Positions 24,201 to 33,223 are shown, counted from the first letter of the stretch. The stretch is DNA of 64,000 nt from CAYTGR01 sp964437445 (GCA_964437445.1 CAYTGR010000005.1:1-64000); one strand, 5' to 3'. The notes: generated by a model from the letters alone, not told the origin. Numbers and translations: made by a program.

Positions 24201-27200
24201 AACGAAGCGACAGCTGCTCCCTCAGCGTCGGTAGTGACGGTCAGTTTGCTGGCCACCGTATCGGTATAACCCCAGGTAACCTCCGCAAAAGGAGTCGTAG
24301 GTACTTGTTGGTACCACGTTCGGCGCGCCAGAACGAGCTCTACCGTTTGGTTAGCCACCGGCTGGCCGGCCCAATCCAGGGCGCGCACGGCCACTTCAGC
24401 CTTATTGCCGGCCACAACGACCCGGGAGTGAGGTTGGAGTCCCAGGTAAAAGCGGCTGGCATGAACGGTTAGCTCACCCCGGCCACTCACCGGGAAACCG
24501 GTATCGTCGGTGACGGTCGCCTCTACCGTCCAACGCTGAGAGCCGATCTCTTTGGCGTCGTACAGGGCACGCAAATCGGCGGGCAGCTGAAGCAACCAAC
24601 GCCCCTGGGCGTCGGTCGTGGCCACACCTTCGGTAATCACTTCCGGCTCCCCCCACAAGGGCCAATCTACGGTGCGGCCCCATTGCCAATCACCGTCCAG
24701 TTGCGGATTAAAGGTGTAAGGCGTCGCTCGCACCGTCCAGTGTACCGCGGCCCCGCTCACCGGCCCGCCGAAGTAATAACTGGCCTCCACCAGGGCCCGC
24801 AGGGCGGCCCCCTGGGAGAGGTCCTCCTGCTCCGGCGTGACCGTTACCTGGAACTCCGGTTTACGGTAAGCGGCGACCGAGACGGAGACCCAGGCGCGCC
24901 GTTCCATACCGGGCACGCCGGCGACCAATGAATAATCGCCCACCGTCGCCGTCTCCGTGAGAACAAACGACCCATCCCAGGTGCCCAGCTCCGAGAGCGA
25001 AAACGTGGTAGAGTAAACGGTGTTCCCCGTAGAATCTACCAGTGAGGTTTCCACCATCTGCCCGGCGGTCGGTAAGGCATAGCGACCGTCTTCATCCTGG
25101 CGCAGGATACCACGGAAATAGATGGTCTGTCCAGGCCGGTAAATAGGGCGGTCAGTCTGCAAGTAAAGCCGGTACGGCTCAAACGGTCCGGTCTCCATTG
25201 TGAGGTCAAAATTCCACGGGCTGACATTGGCCGTCCAATCGGTCGCCGCCACGCCAAACCCGGCCTCGCCGGGCTTGCCCACCACCGCCATGACCTGCTC
25301 CCATAAGTTATTCAACGGCGGCAGCGGGATGCGAGCAATGCCCTCAGGGTTGGTCGTGCCGGCCGCCAGCAACACCGCATCGCGGGTCATCAACCGCACT
25401 TCGGTGCCGGTGACCGGCTCCCCGCTGCGCAGATCGGTCACCCAGACCAGCGCCTCCTGCTGCGCCAGCTTGATCGTCAGGTGGCGATCCACAACCGCAA
25501 AACGCAGATCGGTCTTCCAGTAAGTCTCCAGGCCCTGCCAGGCCAGACGGTAGAAGCCGGTGGGCAGCGACCCGCCCCGCCGCGACACCACTACTGGCGT
25601 TACCGCCACTTGATTGGACGCGCCCTCAAAGGTGAAGGGCCACTGACGCAAGAGCTCCCCCTCGGCTCCCCCCCAGCCGGCCGCAAATTCCTTCTCGCTC
25701 AACCCATAGATAGAAAATGTGGTGCGCGGCACGTTGACGGAAAGGAAATAGAGAGTCGCGTCGGCTCCTGCGTCTAACGTCAGGGGATCCAGTGTCGTCG
25801 CCGGGGCCAGGAAGGGGTCCCGGTCGCCGGTGGTGAAACAAGCCGAGGTCGTTTCCCGCGTGGTATTCCCATACTGGTCAGCAATCCCCGGGCTGACGGT
25901 CACGCAGTAACGTGTGCGGGGTTGTTTGTCCCAAACCAGGGTATACCACCCTGCATCATCCCAATAGCCATAAGGCTGTTCTTCATCGGCTGAGACGGTA
26001 GGAGAAATAGAAATGTGGGCCTGGATTGTCCGCTGGTCAATTGCACCAGCCAGCCGCACCCGTACTGGATCGGCGAGAAGTGCCACATTGCGCGTTCCAT
26101 CTTCCGGCGTAATGCGCACCACCGCCGGGTAAGGAACCGTCGTAAAGGACCAGCTCTGGGGATTTTGCAGCGGGGCACTGGTCAACGCCCGCGCCCGGCC
26201 GGTCACCGACGCCAGGTAGTGGGTACCCAGCGCCAACGGCTGTGTCGGGGTGAAAACCAGCGTCGCCCCTCCATTTTCCCAGGTAATGGCGCCGGCCACT
26301 GGCTCCCCGCTCTCAGTCAACAGGGTAAAGGCACTGCCCGTAGTCACCGGTTCCATCACCGTGTTGAAGTTCAACCGCACGCCCGCGTCCAACGGCACGT
26401 AAGTCTGTCCATCTGAGGGATAAGCATCAAGCAGGTTGGGCAAGGCAGTGGTAAAGGACCAGGTCACCGAATCGGCCAGAGCGGCGCCGTCCACACTGGT
26501 AACACCGGCCTTTAACGTGCCCTTATAGGTCTGGCCAGCCGCCCACCCCGGCAAAGCACGGAATTGATACAGAGAGGTATTGACCCAAATCCCATCGCCC
26601 AGCACAGCCGGCTCAAAAGTCAGCGGCAACAGCGGGCAATCGTCCGTCTTCCCCGCCTTTTGCCCGGCACAATTGAGGGGAACCATCGCCCGGTTGAAAG
26701 AGAGCAGGATGGGCGTATCTACTCGCAAATCAGCGGTCCCATCGGCCGGGCTGATGTGGGCCACAGTCAACGGGCCGGTGGTAGAAAAAGCAAAACTCAC
26801 GTCGGATGAAAGCGAAAGTCCCTGACTTGACCTGGCCTCGCTGCTCACCGAAACCCGATAGCGGGTCCCGGACGCCAGCCCCTTCGGCCGGAAGACCAGC
26901 GTGCGGTCATCCTGCCAGCTCGTCTGGCCCTCCACCGCCGGTTCCAGACGCAGCGCTTGTTCCACACTTTGACGATCCATCGCCTGATCAAAGCGCAGTT
27001 GAATCGGCGCATCAGAGGCGATCTCGGCCCCGTTCCGGGGTGTATAATCTACCACCACCGGCGGCAACGGCGGGAGAGTTATCACCGTCGGCGTCGCCGT
27101 TGGCACCTCGGCGGTAGGCAACGAGAAAGGAATTTGACCGCAGGCCGAAAGCAGTAAGGCGGCCAGCAACAAAAGCGCTCCAATCCGAGAAAGGGTGAAA

Positions 27201-27211
27201 ATGCGGCGCAT
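21251..27211 (-). CDS. Bacterial alpha-2-macroglobulin-like lipoprotein without thioester motif
   Basis: A 1986-residue surface lipoprotein. The signal peptide ends in the lipobox LSAC with Cys24. Four Big_5-type Ig-like domains (about 40-470) come first, then macroglobulin domains including YLQTDRPIYRPGQTIYFRG near residue 680, the A2M domain beginning EFPDTAFWEAHLRTG near 1270, and an alpha/alpha toroid (about 1450-1800) that normally carries the thioester. In place of the CGEQ motif the protein has PYDSTE (Tyr1491 onwards), so no thioester can form. A Gly-rich run lies just before the A2M domain, where MG-domain linkers occur. The family traps or inhibits proteases; this subtype resembles thioester-free YfaS-like forms. 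No penicillin-binding protein 1C gene is adjacent. Confidence 0.9.
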   Translation of the reverse strand: MRRIFTLSRIGALLLLAALLLSACGQIPFSLPTAEVPTATPTVITLPPLPPVVVDYTPRNGAEIASDAPIQLRFDQAMDRQSVEQALRLEPAVEGQTSWQDDRTLVFRPKGLASGTRYRVSVSSEARSSQGLSLSSDVSFAFSTTGPLTVAHISPADGTADLRVDTPILLSFNRAMVPLNCAGQKAGKTDDCPLLPLTFEPAVLGDGIWVNTSLYQFRALPGWAAGQTYKGTLKAGVTSVDGAALADSVTWSFTTALPNLLDAYPSDGQTYVPLDAGVRLNFNTVMEPVTTGSAFTLLTESGEPVAGAITWENGGATLVFTPTQPLALGTHYLASVTGRARALTSAPLQNPQSWSFTTVPYPAVVRITPEDGTRNVALLADPVRVRLAGAIDQRTIQAHISISPTVSADEEQPYGYWDDAGWYTLVWDKQPRTRYCVTVSPGIADQYGNTTRETTSACFTTGDRDPFLAPATTLDPLTLDAGADATLYFLSVNVPRTTFSIYGLSEKEFAAGWGGAEGELLRQWPFTFEGASNQVAVTPVVVSRRGGSLPTGFYRLAWQGLETYWKTDLRFAVVDRHLTIKLAQQEALVWVTDLRSGEPVTGTEVRLMTRDAVLLAAGTTNPEGIARIPLPPLNNLWEQVMAVVGKPGEAGFGVAATDWTANVSPWNFDLTMETGPFEPYRLYLQTDRPIYRPGQTIYFRGILRQDEDGRYALPTAGQMVETSLVDSTGNTVYSTTFSLSELGTWDGSFVLTETATVGDYSLVAGVPGMERRAWVSVSVAAYRKPEFQVTVTPEQEDLSQGAALRALVEASYYFGGPVSGAAVHWTVRATPYTFNPQLDGDWQWGRTVDWPLWGEPEVITEGVATTDAQGRWLLQLPADLRALYDAKEIGSQRWTVEATVTDDTGFPVSGRGELTVHASRFYLGLQPHSRVVVAGNKAEVAVRALDWAGQPVANQTVELVLARRTWYQQVPTTPFAEVTWGYTDTVASKLTVTTDAEGAAVASLTPPRSGSYVVLASAADADGHLVRSETALWVSGPETAAWQLPEGEVTPVADAQRYRSGDTAKVLLPTPFAPPFRVLMTVERGGILNVRQFVADTGNPLVEIPITEAYVPNVYVSFVVVKGVDATTSVPDIRIGFVKLTVEPVAQTLKVEVTPDRTTAYAPGESAVLTVRTVDAQGKTVDAEVALAVVDKAVLALRDPNSSPIVEGFYAERPLSVVTGDGLLLLFNRVSANLAALQAKATLLMQQMLAGGYGGGGGGPASPSEIRSEFPDTAFWEAHLRTGTTGQTQVQVPLPDSLTTWVADARAVTADTRVGQATAELVVSQPLLVRPVTPRFLIGGDRPELAAVVHNNSDQDLEVAASLLAEGVTVEEPVTQTVTIPAGGRVRVSWQVQVPDTGGDLAVLTFTAEGGGYADRTRPPLGRAEDGALLIYRYATPDVMGTAGVLDEAGSRAEALFVPAEATAGTLTVRLEPSLAAGLTGALTYLERFPYDSTEMIVSRFLPNVFTYRTLRTLNIADPTLEANLQLRVSDALDRLYSRQNLDGGWGWWHEASSPYLTAYVALGMITARQSGFPLRQESLDKAVRYLQSVLEQAGRNKALNQSHAFIVYVLGLGAYPWPEGVVGDLYTVQASLGVTGQGYLALAIGQRDAADPRFKTLLEQLRGAAVTSATGAHWEDVAPAYWATDTRATAIIVTLLTRFAPDDPLLVPAVRWLMVARRGDGWTTTQETVWALLALSDYMAASGELKANYRWGAVLNGASLSSGQADAATLSTPAEVKVSLEQLWRDRINALEVTRGEGEGRLYYTAHLALSQPAATVTAEARGISIRREYCAVTPAVGKEQAGETLPPCTPLTRVRSGELVEVHLTLVVPATRYFLTVEDPYPAGMEPVNPALLTEAQALPEPGVENVTDSRPWWNPFDQQELRDERAVFFAREVPAGTYRISYLLRGAVPGVYQALPATASELYFPEVWGRTEGTTLQVLSAVP

Positions 27212-27347
27212 CTGCTCTATACCTCCATCAGGAAAACAAATCTGCGAGTCAGCCTCAGTCTGACCGGAAGGCCATACTGGCTACGGACCGTGCTTGCTAA
27301 TGATAGCATGGAGCAAAAGAAACGCAACGTGGTCGCCCACTCGTACA

Positions 27348-27375
27348 TTGTCAGGCTCACCGTTTGTGGTAGAAT
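27348..27375 (+). promoter_or_regulatory. Promoter of greA
   Basis: TTGTCA (27348-27353), a 16-base spacer and TAGAAT (27370-27375). Transcription would start at about 27382, leaving a leader of about 28 bases containing GGTGGAGGG ahead of the ATG. Confidence 0.65.
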
Positions 27376-27409
27376 ATTCAAACCTGGATGAAGGTGGAGG
27401 GTACATTTT

Positions 27410-27886
27410 ATGGAAAGCGCAAAACCGGTCTATTTGACGCCGGAGGGGAAGAAATCACTCCAGCGCGAGCTGCGGGAACTGGAAGAAGTGCGCCGGCCGG
27501 CGCTGGCCGCCCGTTTACATGCGGCCATTAAACAGGGTGATCTCTCGGAAAACGCCGACTATATCGCGGCCAAAGAGGAGCAAGGCTTTCTGGAAGGACG
27601 TATCCTGGAAGTTAAAGCGATGCTACGCAACGCGGTCATCATTGACTCCAGCGGGAAAGGTGATGGCCGGGTCACACTGGGGAGCACGGTGGTCGTGACT
27701 GAGGAAGGCTACGACGAACCAGAGACCTACCACATCGTCGGCGCGACCGAAGCCGACCCAACGCGCGGTAGAATATCCAACGAATCGCCGTTAGGGCGCG
27801 CCCTGCTGGGCCATATCAAAGGTGACGTGGTCACCGTCAATGCCCCCCGTGGTCGTCTGGAGTTCCGCATCACGGAAGTAAAGTAA
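27410..27886 (+). CDS. greA: Transcription elongation factor GreA
   Basis: A 158-residue protein of standard length. The N-terminal coiled coil (residues 9-75) contains YLTPEGKKSLQRELREL and the tip acidic pair in DLSENADYIAAKEEQ. The C-terminal FKBP-like domain includes VTLGSTVVV and the ESPLGRALLGHIKGDVV motif. GreA enters the RNA polymerase secondary channel and stimulates transcript cleavage in backtracked complexes. It is a single-gene unit with its own promoter and a strong downstream hairpin. Confidence 0.97.
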   Translation: MESAKPVYLTPEGKKSLQRELRELEEVRRPALAARLHAAIKQGDLSENADYIAAKEEQGFLEGRILEVKAMLRNAVIIDSSGKGDGRVTLGSTVVVTEEGYDEPETYHIVGATEADPTRGRISNESPLGRALLGHIKGDVVTVNAPRGRLEFRITEVK

Positions 27887-27902
27887 ACAAGCGCCCCAAC
27901 AA

Positions 27903-27941
27903 AAAATAAGCGGGCGGGGAGATTCCCCGCCCGCTTATTTT
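27903..27941. terminator. Bidirectional terminator between greA and nrdJ
   Basis: An 18-bp perfect stem (27903-27920 with 27924-27941; AAAATAAGCGGGCGGGGA) with a GAT loop, flanked by A-rich and TTATTTT ends so that either strand reads a GC stem then U-rich RNA. The two flanking genes converge on it. Confidence 0.9.
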
Positions 27942-27952
27942 AGGCTCAAGGC

Positions 27953-30505
27953 CTAACACTCGCTGTGCCCGCAGGCATAACAGCGACGACACCCCTCCGT
28001 GTAAACCATTGCCGCCTGGCCACAGACAGGGCACAGGTCTCCAATCGGGAAAAGCATTTGCGGCACCGGGGCCGCCGGGGTCTCCGAGGCAGAAGCCGGC
28101 CCGGCTGGCGAACCCGGCGTGACATTCTCCTCCAAATATTCACGCAGGACGCGGGAGACGCCATCGGGCAGGCTGAGCACCCGTTGGTGGCCAAACCCTA
28201 ACGGCCGGCCGCCACCAATCCCCTCCATCTGCGCGGCGACGGTTTCCAGCCGACTGCGAGGCTCCAAAGGCGAGGGCAGCCGCAACACCAAAGAGATCAA
28301 CCGGCCAATGGCTTCCGCCACGGCCGCCGTATCGGAGCCGGCCTTGCCCACATTTAAGAAAACCTCAAACGGCTGGCTGTGGCCGTTCAGATTGATAGTC
28401 ACGTAGGCCGTGCCGAGCGGCGTGGGGACGCGGTAAGTCCGGCCTGGCAGCCACTCCGGGCGGGGACGCACCATCGGCGTCAAACCGGTCGGCGGCGTGG
28501 GGGCCGGTCCGGTCTCGGCAGTCTCGCCTTGCTTTTGCTGGCGGGTGGCTTCCGTCTCCAGCACCTCTTTCTCGCGCGAGCCGGCCACGTACACCGTCAG
28601 CCCTTTGCAGCCCAGCCGCCAGGCCAGGCGGAACGCTTCCCCCACCTCCTCCGGCGTGGCCGTGGCCGGGAAGTTGACCGTTTTGCTGATGCTGGCATCC
28701 GTGAAAGCTTGCAGGGCCGCCTGCATCCGAATGTGACCCTCGGCCGTTACATCCGCCGCCACCACAAAGACCTCCCGAATCGCAGCCGGGACAGCGTCAA
28801 CCTCCTGACAGCTGCCGCTGACGAGCACCTGCTGGAAAATTTGCTCACGGGTCTCCGCATCCAAACCCGCCAACTCCAGGGCGCGAACGAAAGCCGGGCT
28901 GACATAGCGCAGAGGCAGCGTCTTCCCCTCATCCTGGACGTAGCGGGTGTAGGCCAGGGCAAAGACCGGCTCGCAGCCGTATCCTTCCGCGCCCACCACC
29001 GTCGCAATGGTCCCGGTCGGCGCAACCGTTAGCTGGGCCGCGTTGCGGATTCCGCCAGCCTGAATGCCCTGCACCACCGCCTCCCAATCCAACAGCGGCC
29101 GGCCCCAATCGTGCGTCGGGCCACCGCCCAGCCACTCCGGCCAGCGCGGGGGACGCCAGGCCAGCGCCGCCGGGTCATAGATGCTGCCGGCAATCGCCGG
29201 GAAGGGACCGCGCGTCCGCGCCAGGTCAATGCTGGCCCGCATGGCATGGTAGCGGATGAATTCCATCACCTGGGCTGCCAGTTCCTGGCCCTCGGAGCTG
29301 CCGTAACGAACGCCCAGGTGGTACAACAGGTCAGCCAGCCCCATCACGCCCAACCCGATACGACGGGAGCGGAGCGCGGCCTCGCGCAGCTGCGGCACCG
29401 CCGGGACGTAAGCGTTGGCCGACACCACGTCGTCCAGGAAGCGCGTGGCCACCTGGACGGTCTCGGCCAGCTTCTCCCAATCCACCGCCGGCCGGCCCTC
29501 GGCCGCATAAGTGAGATGCTCCGCCAGGTTAATGGAACCCAGGCAACAGTTCTCATAGGGGAGCAGGAACTGCTCGCCGCAGGGATTGGTGCTCTCATAG
29601 CGGCCCAGGTGCGGCACCGGATTGTCGCGTTGAGCGGTATCCAGAAACAGCAACCCCGGTTCGCCATTGCGCCAGGCCTGCCGTACGATCTGCTCAAAGA
29701 GTTCGCGAGCTCGCGCCGTCCGGTAGGTTTTCACAGGCAAGCCGGCCGGTTCAGCCTGCTCCAGCGTGCCCCGAAAATCGCGGTAGGTCGGAGCCGCCAG
29801 ATCGGGGAAGCGGAGGGCCCACAGATCATCACGCTCCACCGCTTCCATGAACGCATCCAGAATCCCCACCGAGATGTTGAAGTTCGTAATGGCGTTCTCG
29901 TCTGTCTTACAGGTGATAAACTCCTCCACGTCAGGGTGATCCACCCGCAAGACGGCCATATTCGCACCCCGACGACTGCCGCCCTGTGCGATTTCACCAA
30001 AGGCTTTATCGTAAACCCGCAAAAAACCAACGGGGCCGGTCGCCTTGCCCATACTGGAAACGACTAACCCGTTCTTGGGACGCAGGCGGGAAAATGAGAA
30101 GCCGTTGCCGCCGCCGGTCTGCTGGATCAGCGCCGCGTCACGGAGCGTCTGGAAAATCCCGCCGGGGATGCGGCCCATGTCATCTTCAATGGGAAGGACA
30201 AAACAGGCCGCCAGTTGTCCCAAGGGGGTCCCGGCTCCGGTGAAGGTCGGGGAATTGGGGACAAAACGTAGCTGGGTCAACAAGCGGTAAAAAAGTCCTT
30301 CGGCCTCGGCGCTGTCTCCCCCCAGTTCTGCCTCGGCCAGAGCAATGTGATGCGCAATGCGACGAAACATCTGCGCCACCGTTTCCACCGGCTGCCCATC
30401 GGCCCCCTTGCGCAGGTAACGCTTGGCCAGCACTGTGTAGGCATTGTCAGAGAAGCGGGCCTTTAACGCCTCGTCCGATAGGATTGGCACATCTTTTAAA
30501 GACAT
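27953..30505 (-). CDS. nrdJ: Adenosylcobalamin-dependent (class II) ribonucleotide reductase
   Basis: An 850-residue reductase converting ribonucleotides to deoxyribonucleotides. Key segments are QQTGGGNGFSFSRLRP near residue 145, the active-site NPCGEQFLLPYENC with Cys309, and GTIATVVGAEGYGCEP. The C-terminus carries a zinc-ribbon-like CPVCGQAAMVYTEGCRRC followed by CGHSEC, seen in many class II enzymes, where terminal cysteines re-reduce the active site. The ATG at 30505 is preceded by GGAGG; an ATG further upstream would add an implausible segment. nrdR is the next gene upstream on the same strand, which fits co-regulation. No cobalamin riboswitch was recognised in the 95-base gap between them. 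Confidence 0.93.
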   Translation of the reverse strand: MSLKDVPILSDEALKARFSDNAYTVLAKRYLRKGADGQPVETVAQMFRRIAHHIALAEAELGGDSAEAEGLFYRLLTQLRFVPNSPTFTGAGTPLGQLAACFVLPIEDDMGRIPGGIFQTLRDAALIQQTGGGNGFSFSRLRPKNGLVVSSMGKATGPVGFLRVYDKAFGEIAQGGSRRGANMAVLRVDHPDVEEFITCKTDENAITNFNISVGILDAFMEAVERDDLWALRFPDLAAPTYRDFRGTLEQAEPAGLPVKTYRTARARELFEQIVRQAWRNGEPGLLFLDTAQRDNPVPHLGRYESTNPCGEQFLLPYENCCLGSINLAEHLTYAAEGRPAVDWEKLAETVQVATRFLDDVVSANAYVPAVPQLREAALRSRRIGLGVMGLADLLYHLGVRYGSSEGQELAAQVMEFIRYHAMRASIDLARTRGPFPAIAGSIYDPAALAWRPPRWPEWLGGGPTHDWGRPLLDWEAVVQGIQAGGIRNAAQLTVAPTGTIATVVGAEGYGCEPVFALAYTRYVQDEGKTLPLRYVSPAFVRALELAGLDAETREQIFQQVLVSGSCQEVDAVPAAIREVFVVAADVTAEGHIRMQAALQAFTDASISKTVNFPATATPEEVGEAFRLAWRLGCKGLTVYVAGSREKEVLETEATRQQKQGETAETGPAPTPPTGLTPMVRPRPEWLPGRTYRVPTPLGTAYVTINLNGHSQPFEVFLNVGKAGSDTAAVAEAIGRLISLVLRLPSPLEPRSRLETVAAQMEGIGGGRPLGFGHQRVLSLPDGVSRVLREYLEENVTPGSPAGPASASETPAAPVPQMLFPIGDLCPVCGQAAMVYTEGCRRCYACGHSEC

Positions 30506-30600
30506 TGCAACCTCCATTCGCAAATAAAATAGATATTCCTCACGCAGCAGCAAGCCAGCTTGGCGTCAGGTAGGAGCTCCCATGAGCGGTTATGGAGAAA

Positions 30601-31056
30601 TCAGGGACGTTGAGCGCGCAGGCGGTCAATCTCTGCCCGCACGGATTCCAGGTCACTCAAACCCAGATAAACAATCGCATAGCGGATATAGGCGACCTCG
30701 TCTAACTTGCGCAGCTCGTCAATGACGATGTCACCGATGGTATGACTGGCAACTTCAGCCCGGCCGGTTTGACGAATGACATATTCCACCCGATCGGCAA
30801 TTTGCTCCAGTGCTTCGGCCGAAACAGGACGGCGAGCACAAGCAATCCGCAATCCGGAGAGCAGCTTTTGGCGATCAAATTCCTCGCGGCGCCCGTCGCG
30901 CTTGTTCACCAGGGGAGTCGTGAGGATCGCCCGCTCCATCGTGGAAAAACGTTGCCCACACGCATCACACTCACGACGACGACGCACATTTCCTTGCGTA
31001 TCATGTCCTGTGTCCACGACCCGAGTCGTCATTGAATGACAAAATGGACAGCGCAT
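30601..31056 (-). CDS. nrdR: Transcriptional repressor NrdR
   Basis: A 151-residue protein of standard length. The N-terminal zinc ribbon is CPFCHSMTTRVVDTGHD with the second pair in CDACGQRFSTMERA. The ATP-cone domain (about 50-140) contains VNKRDGRREEFDRQKLLSGL. NrdR senses ATP/dATP and represses ribonucleotide reductase genes by binding paired NrdR boxes. Here it directly precedes nrdJ. A clear pair of NrdR boxes was not identified by eye in the 31057-31160 leader. Confidence 0.97.
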   Translation of the reverse strand: MRCPFCHSMTTRVVDTGHDTQGNVRRRRECDACGQRFSTMERAILTTPLVNKRDGRREEFDRQKLLSGLRIACARRPVSAEALEQIADRVEYVIRQTGRAEVASHTIGDIVIDELRKLDEVAYIRYAIVYLGLSDLESVRAEIDRLRAQRP

Positions 31057-31108
31057 CGCCTAGCCCTCCCAAATATACCCCATATACGGCGGTCATATAA
31101 AACAAAAA

Positions 31109-31160
31109 CGCCATCTGTGGCGTAACATACACAGTATAACACATTTCAGGCAGAAAGCAA
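31109..31160 (-). promoter_or_regulatory. Promoter and leader hairpin of nrdR
   Basis: On the minus strand TTGCTT (31160-31155), a 16-base spacer and TATACT (31138-31133) form a reasonable promoter. ACGCCATCTGTGGCGT at 31109-31124 is a 6-bp-stem hairpin at the expected transcript start. Confidence 0.5.
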
Positions 31161-31275
31161 GCCCTCCCGGTCGCAATTCGCCTGCGGCCATCCATTTGTA
31201 ACGCAGCCGTAATACAACATAAATTGCATTGCCCTTTCAACAGTCCTCTGGTCTTCTATATACCCCGGTCCGCTA

Positions 31276-31303
31276 TTGCATTCTTGTGCGCTCATGCTAC
31301 AAT
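31276..31303 (+). promoter_or_regulatory. Promoter of the sensor kinase operon
   Basis: TTGCAT (31276-31281), a 16-base spacer and TACAAT (31298-31303). Transcription would start at about 31310, giving a leader of about 44 bases before the GTG at 31354. Confidence 0.6.
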
Positions 31304-31353
31304 GTAGCTGGAAGCTCTGAATATCACACCCATGTTCACGTTGAGGAAGGCCT

Positions 31354-32811
31354 GTGAGGTTAAAACCAAGTCGCGCTTTTGGGGATGAACAGCTGCCTGA
31401 GCTCATCGCCGATGCTCAGGGGGAAAACCTTCAGATTCTGATCAACGGCACTTTTGCTCTTATAGTGGCATTGCTTGGCCCACTGGTGCTCGGGCTCTCC
31501 ATTCAATCCGGCTTCTCTGCCTGGGGGGCACTTCCACTGCTCTGTTGGGTCACCACGACTTATATCGCCCATTATTGCCTCAAGGTCAAAAAACGTTATC
31601 ATTGGGCCGCCCAATTTTATACGGCAGGTCTGCTCATTCTGATGGCGACCCTGATGGCGGTCGGCGGTCAGATCATACGCAACTCGGCTCCCTTTCTCTT
31701 GATCCTGATCGCTTTTATTGCGGGACTGTTACTTCCCCCGCGGGTGGCACTGGAATACACACTCCTCGGCGGGATCTGGTTACTGCTCTTTGCTGTGGTG
31801 CGGGGTCCCACCCTCTACGATCTGTTGGCTTTCGTGAGTGCCGCAATCGCCGCCGGCGTCGCTAACCTGGCCGAGGGTAGCCTCTATTCGGCCACCGAGT
31901 GGTCCCTGGAGGGCTACCGCCGGGCCGCCCAACGCGCGAACGAACTGGCCATCAGCCGGGAAGCCCTGCGCCAGGCAGTGAAATCCCGCGATTATTTGAA
32001 CGATCAGCTGCTCAAAGCAAACGAATCCCTGGCCTATGCCCGCGCCGCTGCCGAGCAGGCCCGCGAGGTCGCCGAGGAGGCCAACCGGCTGAAAACGCAA
32101 TTTGTCGCCAACATGAGCCACGAACTCCGCACCCCTCTGAACGCCATTATCAACTTCACCCGGATTGTGGCCGAGGGCTATGATGGCCCGGTCAACGACG
32201 AACAACACGCCCATCTGGATTATGTGCGCTTTGCCGGCGAACATCTGCTGGGTCTCATCAACGACATCCTGGACCTGGCTAAAATTGAGGCCGGCAAGAT
32301 GGAAATTTACCCGGAACCGGTGGATCTCCACCCGATTTTCAAGGGCATTCTGTCCACCGCCGTCGGGCTAACTCGTGATAAGGGCTTATACCTCAAGGAC
32401 GAAGTCCCAGAGCAGCTGCCGCTGGTCTACGCTGACCCCAAGCGGGTACGCCAGATCTTGCTCAACCTGTTCAGCAATGCCGCGAAATTCACCGACAGCG
32501 GCGGGATCACGTTACGTGCCCGCGTGGAACAGGCTATGCTCGTGATTTCTATCACCGACACCGGCCATGGTATTGCCCCCGAAGATTTTGAGAAAGTGTT
32601 TGAGGAATTCCGGCAGGTGGACGAGACTTTCCACCGCGCAGCCGGAGGAACAGGGTTAGGAATTCCTATCAGCAAAAAACTGGTAGAGATGCATGGTGGC
32701 ACGCTCTGGTTTGAAAGCCAGGTAGGAGTGGGGTCAACCTTCTATTTTTCGCTCCCGCTGTATTGTCCCAGCGCCGATGCGCCCCAACAGGAGTCAGCAA
32801 CCCATGCCTGA
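31354..32811 (+). CDS. Membrane sensor histidine kinase
   Basis: A 485-residue kinase. Residues 30-180 form four to six hydrophobic helices without a large external loop, so it senses the membrane or the cytoplasm rather than an extracellular ligand (inference). A coiled coil (about 195-245) leads to the HisKA domain with FVANMSHELRTPLNAI; the phosphorylated His is residue 256. The ATP-binding domain has the N box LNLFSNAAKFT, G1 ITDTGHGIAPEDF and G2 GGTGLGIPISKKLVEMHGG. The GTG start follows GAGGAAGG. The next gene, a receiver-only regulator, overlaps its stop by 8 bases. Confidence 0.92.
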   Translation: MRLKPSRAFGDEQLPELIADAQGENLQILINGTFALIVALLGPLVLGLSIQSGFSAWGALPLLCWVTTTYIAHYCLKVKKRYHWAAQFYTAGLLILMATLMAVGGQIIRNSAPFLLILIAFIAGLLLPPRVALEYTLLGGIWLLLFAVVRGPTLYDLLAFVSAAIAAGVANLAEGSLYSATEWSLEGYRRAAQRANELAISREALRQAVKSRDYLNDQLLKANESLAYARAAAEQAREVAEEANRLKTQFVANMSHELRTPLNAIINFTRIVAEGYDGPVNDEQHAHLDYVRFAGEHLLGLINDILDLAKIEAGKMEIYPEPVDLHPIFKGILSTAVGLTRDKGLYLKDEVPEQLPLVYADPKRVRQILLNLFSNAAKFTDSGGITLRARVEQAMLVISITDTGHGIAPEDFEKVFEEFRQVDETFHRAAGGTGLGIPISKKLVEMHGGTLWFESQVGVGSTFYFSLPLYCPSADAPQQESATHA

Positions 32812-33211
32812 AATCAACGAAGCCACTATTTTAGTTATAGAAGACGATCGCCTGAACGCCGCGTTGGCCAAGAAAATGCTGCAAATTATCGGCGCAGGAC
32901 AAGTCATTGTCTGCCAATCAGGCCAGGAGGCCCGCCAGGTGCTGGAGGAGCTCCCCGCCGTGGAATTGGTACTGCTGGACCTCCGGATGCCCGGTGAGGA
33001 TGGCTACATGCTCCTGCAAAGCCTCCGGAACCACCCCAAACTGTCCGGTACGCCCATTGCGGCGACGACGGCCAATGTAATGCCTTACGATGTACAGCAA
33101 GCCGAAATAGCCGGCTTTGATGGTTTTCTCGGCAAACCGTTCAATTTTGACCGCTTTCCCACTCAAATCAAGCGGCTCTTGAACAGGGAGCGGGTCTGGG
33201 ATCCACGCTAA
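32804..33211 (+). CDS. Receiver-only response regulator
   Basis: A 135-residue single CheY-like domain. The acidic pair is Glu13-Asp14-Asp15 in VIEDDR, the phosphoacceptor is Asp59 in LLDLRMPGEDGY, and the KPF lysine is in FLGKPFNFDRF. There is no output domain, so it relays phosphate or acts by protein binding, as in DivK-like proteins. AGGAG lies 9 bases before the ATG. The start overlaps the kinase stop codon, indicating coupled translation. Confidence 0.92.
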   Translation: MPEINEATILVIEDDRLNAALAKKMLQIIGAGQVIVCQSGQEARQVLEELPAVELVLLDLRMPGEDGYMLLQSLRNHPKLSGTPIAATTANVMPYDVQQAEIAGFDGFLGKPFNFDRFPTQIKRLLNRERVWDPR

Positions 33212-33223
33212 CGGAGGTGTCTC

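Noticed and set aside
30506..30600. Cobalamin riboswitch upstream of nrdJ
   Set aside because: The gap is too short and lacks the conserved B12-box sequence and multi-helix fold.
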